A stretch of 64,000 nucleotides of DNA from Sungkyunkwania multivorans. GTDB lineage: Bacteria > Bacteroidota > Bacteroidia > Flavobacteriales > Flavobacteriaceae. Made by a program: the position numbers and the translations under genes. Within the stretch, counting starts at the first letter, position 1; every line of letters starts with the position of its first letter. Shown here piece by piece: positions 55,065 to 60,726 of the stretch. Under the pieces are notes generated by a model. It was not told the DNA's origin. It saw only the letters and a program-made list of their open reading frames with translations, and searched no databases. The stretch covers positions 124,001-188,000 of the forward strand of contig NZ_JBHTJH010000010.1 in NCBI RefSeq assembly GCF_042675645.1, given 5' to 3'.

Positions 55065-55448
55065 TTATTGGTCCTTTACAATGGGCCTATTGGCTTCTTC
55101 CCAAGCCATAAGACCTCCTTTTAGGTTAATGATGTATCGAAAGCCTAAAGAATCCATCTGAGTGGCAGCTTTCGCACTTCTTTTTCCCGAACGGCAATAA
55201 ATATAGATAGGTGTTTGTTTGTCATATGTAGAAATATCCTTCGCGAAGTCGTCGTTAAAATAATCGATGTTAGCGGCACCAGCGATGTGCCCATCAGCAT
55301 ATTCTTCAGGGGTTCTCACATCGACCAATGTAACATTTTTAGTCGTGTTATTTGCAAAATTTTCAACATCGAGCATGGTGATCCCAACAGGATATTGCGC
55401 CTTGCAACTTAACAAAAGTAGCCCTAGTATGAGTAGTGAGCGTTTCAT
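55065..55448 (-). CDS. Rhodanese-domain lipoprotein
   Basis: 127-residue protein with a lipoprotein signal (LLILGLLLLSC, Cys15) followed by one rhodanese domain: TLVDVRTPEEYADGHIAGAANIDYF and active-site loop YCRSGKRSAKAA with Cys85. The six-residue loop with C at its start fits an active sulfurtransferase or a persulfide carrier. The anchoring in the periplasm is inferred. Divergent from the GbsR-like gene across an operator-bearing spacer; start 95 bases from it. Confidence 0.88.
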   Translation of the reverse strand: MKRSLLILGLLLLSCKAQYPVGITMLDVENFANNTTKNVTLVDVRTPEEYADGHIAGAANIDYFNDDFAKDISTYDKQTPIYIYCRSGKRSAKAATQMDSLGFRYIINLKGGLMAWEEANRPIVKDQ

Positions 55449-55493
55449 GAGAACATCTTTTTCCTAAAGTTACAAATTCTATCAGTCAAAATA

Positions 55494-55538
55494 AAACTTT
55501 CAATAATTTTTGAAAGTTTAAAATTTATCTTATATTTG
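55494..55538 (+). promoter_or_regulatory. Promoter and palindromic operator of the GbsR-like gene
   Basis: A 26-base inverted repeat (55494-55519, one mismatched pair; half-site AAACTTTCAATAA) overlaps the -33 TTTG (55509-55512). The -7 TATATTTG is at 55531-55538, 18 bases from the -33, and the ATG at 55543 follows after only 4 bases. A near-identical palindrome precedes the gene at 56101. This is what an autoregulated repressor-type operator would look like, and the start spacing suggests a leaderless mRNA. Confidence 0.75.
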
Positions 55539-55542
55539 TTGT

Positions 55543-56046
55543 ATGGAATTCAAGGACGCAAAGAACAAATTCATACAAACATGGGGAGCCCTCGGCTCTC
55601 AATGGGGAATCAATAAGACCATGGCACAGATTCATGCATTGTTGATGATATCGGACGATCTGCTTTCCATGGAAGACATTATGGAGGAACTGCATATTTC
55701 TCGAGGAAATGCAAGCATGAACCTTCGCGGACTCATCGATTGGGGAATTGTTTTCAAGGAGTACAAACCTGGAGAACGCAAAGAATTCTTTTCCGCTGAG
55801 AAGAATATAGACGAATTGGCCAGAAAGATAGCGAGAGAGCGAAGTAAGCGGGAGATAAAACCAGCCATTAGAGTGCTAAAGGAGGTCTCGCAGATTGATG
55901 ATGAGAACAATTATGAAGCTAAAGTCTTTAAAGATAAGACCGCAGAACTCTATGATTTTGTCTCAAGAGCCGACAATATGATGGAAAAGATCACCGAACA
56001 AAAAGAAAATTGGGTCACAAAGACCATATTCAAGTTAATGTCTTGA
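55543..56046 (+). CDS. GbsR/MarR-type transcriptional regulator
   Basis: 167-residue winged-helix regulator. The N-terminus FIQTWGALGSQWGINKTMAQIHALLMISDDLLSMEDIMEELHISRGNASMNLRGLIDWGIV is the GbsR-like helix-turn-helix region, followed by KPGERKEFFSAEKN (wing) and a helical, charged C-terminus likely used for dimerisation. ATG at 55543 matches the family N-terminus, though it allows almost no leader. The following four genes read in the same direction, and a matching palindrome sits before the first of them, so it probably represses itself and this set. Inducer unknown; choline in Bacillus GbsR is not implied here. Confidence 0.9.
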   Translation: MEFKDAKNKFIQTWGALGSQWGINKTMAQIHALLMISDDLLSMEDIMEELHISRGNASMNLRGLIDWGIVFKEYKPGERKEFFSAEKNIDELARKIARERSKREIKPAIRVLKEVSQIDDENNYEAKVFKDKTAELYDFVSRADNMMEKITEQKENWVTKTIFKLMS

Positions 56047-56061
56047 TATATTTTTTAATTA

Positions 56062-56083
56062 TATATTTCAATAATTATTGAAA
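56062..56083 (+). promoter_or_regulatory. Second palindromic operator over a promoter-like box
   Basis: Perfect 18-base palindrome TTTCAATAATTATTGAAA at 56066-56083, the same core as upstream of the regulator. It overlaps TATATTTC (56062-56069), a one-base variant of the -7 element, with a TTG 16 bases upstream. Binding here would block transcription of the gene starting at 56101. Confidence 0.7.
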
Positions 56084-56100
56084 GTTTAAAACATTTAATC

Positions 56101-56481
56101 ATGAAAACCCTGTTCAGAATCAACGCAGTACTTTATTTTATCACCTTAGGCCTTTATCTCACCCTCTCTTTGGGCATGTTGGCGCAGATCGTTCTGGGAA
56201 TCGTTCAAGTCCTTTCCGCGGCCTTCATCATTTATAAATTCAAAGGTTTTCCAAAGAAGGTCTTTAACGAACTTAGGATCTACTTTTTGGCCGTCGCGTT
56301 GGATGGGCTGACCTTTGCCACTATTGCTAATATGGAAATAAACAGCTATCTGCCATTTATGTTGACGCTCTTTGTATTTCCCATGTTGATCGCCACCTTT
56401 TTTGTACACATCACCCACAAATTATATAAAGCGAAAACAATCGAAGACCAGATCGATGAAATTGATATGCTGGGCATTTAG
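56101..56481 (+). CDS. Small membrane protein, unknown
   Basis: 126-residue protein with four hydrophobic segments (VLYFITLGLYLTLSLGMLA, IVLGIVQVLSAAFIIY, LRIYFLAVALDGLTFATI, LPFMLTLFVFPMLIATFFVH) and a charged C-terminus. No family recognised. First gene after the second operator, and 39 bases ahead of the DCC protein, so probably the first gene of the regulated set. Confidence 0.75.
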   Translation: MKTLFRINAVLYFITLGLYLTLSLGMLAQIVLGIVQVLSAAFIIYKFKGFPKKVFNELRIYFLAVALDGLTFATIANMEINSYLPFMLTLFVFPMLIATFFVHITHKLYKAKTIEDQIDEIDMLGI

Positions 56482-56520
56482 AAAAGTTACTTGATCGTCT
56501 TCTAATCCTATTCTGAAAGT

Positions 56521-57354
56521 ATGAAAACACTAACCGATCATACCCTTATCTATGACAAAGACTGCCCTATGTGCGTCGGCTATACCTCAGCATTTATAAA
56601 GACCGGTATGCTAGATAATAACGGACGGGAAGCATTTTCTGAAATGAGTTCGCAGACCCAAGCTGTTTTAAGTATTGAAAAGGCGGCTGATGAGATCGCT
56701 TTGGTAGACCGCACTACGGGAAATGTACTTTACGGTATAGACAGCATGCTCAAGGTCATAGGGAATGCCATCCCTTTAGTGGCCATTGTCGGACACTGGC
56801 GACCGATCAATTTTCTATTGAAAAAAATATACAAGTTCATTTCTTACAATAGGAAGGTCATTATTCCTAACATGCCAAGACCTAATAACACATTACAATG
56901 TGTCCCTACCTTCAACTATACCTATCGCTGGTTGTTTATTATCGTTGCTACGATATTCACAGGTCTTATTTTGAACAGCTATGGGAATGTATTAGCAGCA
57001 TTCCTTCCAACGGCTGGATTATCGAGAGAGTTGTCGATTGCTTCAGGACAAATTGCTTTCCAAGCACTCATCTTACAATCCTTTAGTAGAAAAACGATTG
57101 TGAACTACTTAGGAAACATGACGACTATCTCACTTGGCGGGTCTTTGCTGCTAAGCGTCTATCTACTATTCAACAGCTTTATTTCTCTAACACCATTTAT
57201 CGGATTGCTTTGGTTTGGAATCGTCTTCACTCTCATGCTAATAGAACATATTAGGAGGGTGAAACTACTGGGATTACCATCACTGTTAACAATCAGCTGG
57301 GTATTGTACAGATGTTTAGTTCTAATTTTAATCTATTTTGATAGCTATCATTGA
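56521..57354 (+). CDS. DCC-type thiol-disulfide protein with membrane domain (DUF393)
   Basis: 277-residue protein. The N-terminus has a thioredoxin-like DUF393 domain with the signature YDKDCPMC (C15, C18). The domain continues to about residue 110. From ~135 on, five or so hydrophobic segments (YRWLFIIVATIFTGLIL, QIAFQALILQSF, GGSLLLSVYLLFNSF, GLLWFGIVFTLMLIEH, LVLILIYF) form a membrane domain fused to it. The DCC/membrane combination suggests a membrane-bound redox role; the partner is unknown. Part of the putative regulated set. Confidence 0.8.
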   Translation: MKTLTDHTLIYDKDCPMCVGYTSAFIKTGMLDNNGREAFSEMSSQTQAVLSIEKAADEIALVDRTTGNVLYGIDSMLKVIGNAIPLVAIVGHWRPINFLLKKIYKFISYNRKVIIPNMPRPNNTLQCVPTFNYTYRWLFIIVATIFTGLILNSYGNVLAAFLPTAGLSRELSIASGQIAFQALILQSFSRKTIVNYLGNMTTISLGGSLLLSVYLLFNSFISLTPFIGLLWFGIVFTLMLIEHIRRVKLLGLPSLLTISWVLYRCLVLILIYFDSYH

Positions 57355-57386
57355 ATTCCCGCTCCGAGGACTCGGGACAGGAATGA
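57355..57386. repeat. Short intergenic repeat-like element (copy 2)
   Basis: Ends in ACAGGAATGA, the inverse complement of the TCATTCCTGT that starts copy 1 at 47454, and contains a CCGAG/CTCGG pair. It sits between the DCC gene and the TIGR01777 gene within the same directional set. Confidence 0.4.
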
Positions 57387-57401
57387 CAAAATAATCGACT
57401 T

Positions 57402-58316
57402 ATGAACAACATAGTCATCGCAGCTGGCACCGGATTTTTAGGGAAGGTCCTTACCTCCTACTTCAAGGATAAGGTCGAGACCATTATTATTCTCACTAGA
57501 GGCAAAACGGTCAAGAGAGATAACGTACAGTTCCTACATTGGGACGCAAAGACCCTTGGTGACTGGTCAAATGCCTTGAACGATGCAGATGCGCTGATCA
57601 ACCTCGCAGGAAAATCAGTAGATTGTCGTTACAACGAGAAGAACAAAAAGGACATCTTAACGTCGAGAGTCGATAGCACTCGTATTCTGTCTACGGCTAT
57701 CGACCAATGCACGAGCCCACCAAAAGTTTGGCTTAATTCTTCCACAGCTACCATATACAGACATTCGACGGACAAGCAGATGGATGAATACAAGGGTGAG
57801 ATCGGTGACGATTTCTCTATGAATGTTGCCAAATCCTGGGAGCGAGCCTTCTTTGAGGCGGAAAATTCTGGAGTAAGAAAAGTGGCTCTTCGCACATCAA
57901 TTGTACTAGGAAAAGATGGAGGCGCATTTGTGCCGATAAAAAAACTCACACAGTTCGGTTTGGGTGGCAAACAAGGTGATGGACACCAAAAAGTAAGTTG
58001 GTTACATGAGCTGGACTTCGCCCGTGCCATAGAATTCATCATTGAAAAGAAAAGTATTGAAGGTGTCATCAATTTGGTAGCTCCTAGACCTACCGATAAT
58101 AAGACGCTTATGAAAGTCTTACGTAAATCCTTGGGAATGCCCATCGGTATCCCTACTCCCGAGTGGTTGCTTCACATTGGTGCCCGTATCATTAGAACAG
58201 AACCAGAACTTGTCCTCAAAAGTAGAAATGTCATCCCAAGACGTCTACAGGAAGCTGGATTTGAACATTCTTACCCAAACTTGGAGTTAGCGATAAGATC
58301 ACTTACCAAAAACTAA
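57402..58316 (+). CDS. TIGR01777-type NAD(P)-dependent oxidoreductase
   Basis: 304-residue epimerase-like short-chain oxidoreductase of the TIGR01777 (YfcH-like) family. Rossmann motif VIAAGTGFLGKVLTSYF at the N-terminus, WDAKTLGDWSNALNDADALINLAGKSVDCRY, TRILSTAIDQ, an RTSIVLGKDGGAFVP segment and WLHELDFARAIEFII with C-terminal DUF1731-like region. Reaction unknown. Fourth gene after the regulator and 47 bases after the DCC gene. Confidence 0.88.
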   Translation: MNNIVIAAGTGFLGKVLTSYFKDKVETIIILTRGKTVKRDNVQFLHWDAKTLGDWSNALNDADALINLAGKSVDCRYNEKNKKDILTSRVDSTRILSTAIDQCTSPPKVWLNSSTATIYRHSTDKQMDEYKGEIGDDFSMNVAKSWERAFFEAENSGVRKVALRTSIVLGKDGGAFVPIKKLTQFGLGGKQGDGHQKVSWLHELDFARAIEFIIEKKSIEGVINLVAPRPTDNKTLMKVLRKSLGMPIGIPTPEWLLHIGARIIRTEPELVLKSRNVIPRRLQEAGFEHSYPNLELAIRSLTKN

Positions 58317-58327
58317 ATAAAGACACT

Positions 58328-58813
58328 ATGGATATTCTAGCCGATTGGGAAAAGATCCGCATCCACTTCAGTAAAAGCTTTAGGCGCAACCTACATGTTG
58401 CGATCGCTTCGGTAGATGCAGAGAACAATCCGACCACTACTCCTGTGGGCTCACTCTTCCTAAATGCCGACCAAACGGGATTCTATTTCGAAAAATTCGT
58501 AACAAAACTGCCCGTAAATGCAACGACCAACAATAAGATATGCGTCCTCGGCGTCAACAGCAACCGATGGTTATGGATACGGTCGCTGTACGAAGGACGA
58601 TTTAGACAGTATCCAGCACTAAAGTTGTATGGCGAACTCGGGGCGCTCAAGAAAGCCTCCGATGCTCAAATCAGGGCACTCGCTCGAAGAGTGCGCAGAA
58701 CCAAAGACCTAAAAGGTCATAAGTATCTATGGGACGATATGATCTATGTGCGAGAAGTGACCTTTACCAAAGCCGAAAAAATAAATTTGGGAAAAATGAC
58801 CAGAGGGTTATAG
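58328..58813 (+). CDS. Pyridoxamine 5'-phosphate oxidase-like (FMN-binding split-barrel) protein
   Basis: 161-residue protein with a split-barrel-like layout: NLHVAIASVDAENNPTTTPVGSLF near residues 22-45, then GFYFEKFVTKLP and CVLGVNSNRWLWIRSLYEGRF. This recalls PPOX-class FMN- or F420-binding proteins; the match is by pattern and not certain. Last gene of the regulated set, 11 bases after the TIGR01777 gene. Possible flavin-dependent partner for that oxidoreductase, by context only. Confidence 0.65.
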   Translation: MDILADWEKIRIHFSKSFRRNLHVAIASVDAENNPTTTPVGSLFLNADQTGFYFEKFVTKLPVNATTNNKICVLGVNSNRWLWIRSLYEGRFRQYPALKLYGELGALKKASDAQIRALARRVRRTKDLKGHKYLWDDMIYVREVTFTKAEKINLGKMTRGL

Positions 58814-58901
58814 CAAATTTCTCTACTACAAAATAATCGAATTAAAGTCATCAAGCGGCGTTTGAAAACCCAGTTGATACGATAAATGGTTAGTTTTTCG
58901 T

Positions 58902-58909
58902 TACTTTTG
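58902..58909 (+). promoter_or_regulatory. -7 element of the ECF sigma gene
   Basis: TACTTTTG matches the -7 consensus of the primary sigma factor, 25 bases before the ATG at 58935. Confidence 0.45.
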
Positions 58910-58934
58910 AATAAAAAATAACAGCTATAACCCA

Positions 58935-59489
58935 ATGCCACAACATCAGTTAGACCCTAATACTTGGATAGACCGTTATGCCGACTATCTATTTAACTAT
59001 ACTATTGTACGGGTAAAAGACAGGGAAACCGCCGAAGATCTGGTGCAGGAAACCTTCTTGGCGGGTCTCAAGTCTATGGAGAACTTTAAAGGAGAGGCCT
59101 CAGAAAGAACTTGGTTGATATCGATTTTGAAACGAAAGATCATCGACCACTATCGCAAGATCAATTCGAAAAAAGGGCAGGCCGAAGTCCGAATGAGTTA
59201 TAATTCCGATTCAGAGTCAGAAGGAGATTGGCTCGAAGAACGTGTTGCCGATAAATTTGATCTGAATGCCGAAGATAGTATGCAAAACGAGGAGTTGGGC
59301 CTAGCAATTGAGGATTGTATCGGTAAGTTACCAGAAAAACAATCGACCATATTCAAGATGAAGACCATACAAGGGTACGACACCGAAGTTATCTGTAATG
59401 AATTGAACATCACCCCGTCTAACCTCTGGGTCATTATACATAGAGCCAGAACCGCATTGATGGGTTGTTTAGAGGAAAGTTGGTTTTAA
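58935..59489 (+). CDS. ECF-type RNA polymerase sigma factor
   Basis: 184-residue extracytoplasmic-function sigma factor with only regions 2 and 4. Region 2: YADYLFNYTIVRVKDRETAEDLVQETFLAGLKSM and WLISILKRKIIDHYRK. Region 4: IEDCIGKLPEKQSTIFKMK and VICNELNITPSNLWVIIHRARTAL (helix-turn-helix). The acidic linker (SDSESEGDWLEE) is long. Target genes unknown. A small cysteine-bearing gene follows, the usual place for an anti-sigma factor. Confidence 0.93.
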   Translation: MPQHQLDPNTWIDRYADYLFNYTIVRVKDRETAEDLVQETFLAGLKSMENFKGEASERTWLISILKRKIIDHYRKINSKKGQAEVRMSYNSDSESEGDWLEERVADKFDLNAEDSMQNEELGLAIEDCIGKLPEKQSTIFKMKTIQGYDTEVICNELNITPSNLWVIIHRARTALMGCLEESWF

Positions 59490-59514
59490 AAAAGAACAAA
59501 GATTGAATGATAAG

Positions 59515-59772
59515 ATGAGTACTAAAAAGAGTTTTTTATTTATTAGTTGCGACGAAGCAAAGCAGATCTGCGATAAGAGCCAATACGGCGAAGCTACCGT
59601 TTGGGAAAAAGTGAAGCTGAACATTCGTCTTTCTTGGTGTAAAATTACACGCGCCTACAGCCGTCGCAATGCCAAGCTCACACAATTGGTAAACAAGGCC
59701 CATCTAGATAGTCTAGAGCCAGAATGTAAAGACCGAATGAGAAAAAAGTTACAAGAAGAACTTTCCAAGTAA
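59515..59772 (+). CDS. Small putative anti-sigma-like protein
   Basis: 85-residue protein, no membrane helix. I use the ATG at 59515; a TTG at 59503 would add four residues. It begins with SCDEAKQICDKSQYGEATVWEKVKLNIRLSWCKITRAYSRRNAKL, which resembles the zinc-binding anti-sigma fold, but the HxxxCxxC-type ligands are incomplete (R-LSWCKI in place of HLxxCxxC). I recall homologues in Flavobacteriaceae being mislabelled as glycine dehydrogenase for lying near gcvP. Only 25 bases follow the ECF sigma stop, which supports a functional pair. It abuts the convergent UbiA-like gene. Confidence 0.65.
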   Translation: MSTKKSFLFISCDEAKQICDKSQYGEATVWEKVKLNIRLSWCKITRAYSRRNAKLTQLVNKAHLDSLEPECKDRMRKKLQEELSK

Positions 59773-60588
59773 TTAATTGAAATATAACAAGAGGAGCATC
59801 CAAATGACAGGAATGCTCTCGACAAAAAAACCACTGTAATAGGTGGTTTGTTCTTTTCGTGCAAACACCAAAAAGAGCGCAGATATCAATACAATCACCA
59901 TATTCACCAGCATTTCCCGCTCATATATGTCATTCTTCAAAAAACTTAAAAGGTAGAAGCTGAATAGCAAGCTAATCCCTAAAATCTTTGTTTTTCTAAC
60001 ACCGATCCGCTGTGGGATCGTCGCCAAGGCCAAACTATCAAAACTTAGGTCCCTGATCTCAAATGGCAACGTGATCACCAATACGAACAAAAACCGCTGT
60101 ATGAGTTCGATCATCAGATCAGCTGTAAAACCCACTCCGCTATTCACTAAAGGAAGCCATACAGTAGTTGCTGCCCAGCACAGAGCCACAATGTATATTT
60201 TTAAACCCGATAGCATGCGCATACTTTTAGACCTTGGCAAAAAGGGTAAGATGTACAGCAAACTGATCAAGCCGATACCAGCAGCCCATAGCAAAGTGCC
60301 TATAGATAAACGCACCGCATAAAATACTGTGAGTCCAAAGGCGACAAAGCTCAAGACCTGTATCCAACGAACATAGGTCGTCCTTACAACAAAAAATTTC
60401 TTAGCATTACTGCCATACTTGATAAAGTTATAGCTCACAATGCTGCCATAAAATATAAAATAGCACAACGCCTCGCCATACAAAATGTTGAAGCTTTCTA
60501 AGGTAATCCTGACCAAGGCATATATCGCTAAGGCCACATGGATACTGCTGTCCAAATAAAAGTTAAAAATTTGCTTTAACCAGCGCAT
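59773..60588 (-). CDS. UbiA-like membrane protein (possible prenyltransferase)
   Basis: 271-residue integral membrane protein with about eight helices. The segment LPFEIRDLSFDSLALATIPQRIGVRKTK resembles the second Asp-rich motif of UbiA-superfamily prenyltransferases (DIRDLEGDxxAGxxTLP). The first Asp motif (NDxxDxxxD) is not evident at the expected place (FYGSIVSYNFIKYG), so a catalytic role is doubtful. The start ATG (60588) follows a TAACTTTG-type box (60593-60600, minus) by 4 bases, a possible leaderless start. Substrate unknown. Divergent from gcvP. Confidence 0.65.
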   Translation of the reverse strand: MRWLKQIFNFYLDSSIHVALAIYALVRITLESFNILYGEALCYFIFYGSIVSYNFIKYGSNAKKFFVVRTTYVRWIQVLSFVAFGLTVFYAVRLSIGTLLWAAGIGLISLLYILPFLPRSKSMRMLSGLKIYIVALCWAATTVWLPLVNSGVGFTADLMIELIQRFLFVLVITLPFEIRDLSFDSLALATIPQRIGVRKTKILGISLLFSFYLLSFLKNDIYEREMLVNMVIVLISALFLVFARKEQTTYYSGFFVESIPVIWMLLLLYFN

Positions 60589-60688
60589 TCAACAAAGTTA
60601 TATCAAAGTGTTCATAACCCTGTATTTTCGTTAAAAACTTTAACTTTCACAACCGTTACGAAAACGTTTTAATAACATTTTAAATACG

Positions 60689-60696
60689 TATTTTTG
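60689..60696 (+). promoter_or_regulatory. -7 element of gcvP
   Basis: TATTTTTG matches TAnnTTTG, 30 bases before the gcvP ATG. A 10-base palindrome AAAACGTTTT lies at 60661-60670 just upstream and might be an operator. No glycine riboswitch was recognised in this short leader. Confidence 0.5.
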
Positions 60697-60726
60697 ACAC
60701 GCTAAAACACAACTTTATTTGCTATA

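Noticed and set aside
59515..59772. Label as glycine dehydrogenase for the small gene after the ECF sigma.
   Set aside because: It is 85 residues without PLP-binding features; the true gcvP is at 60727-63576.
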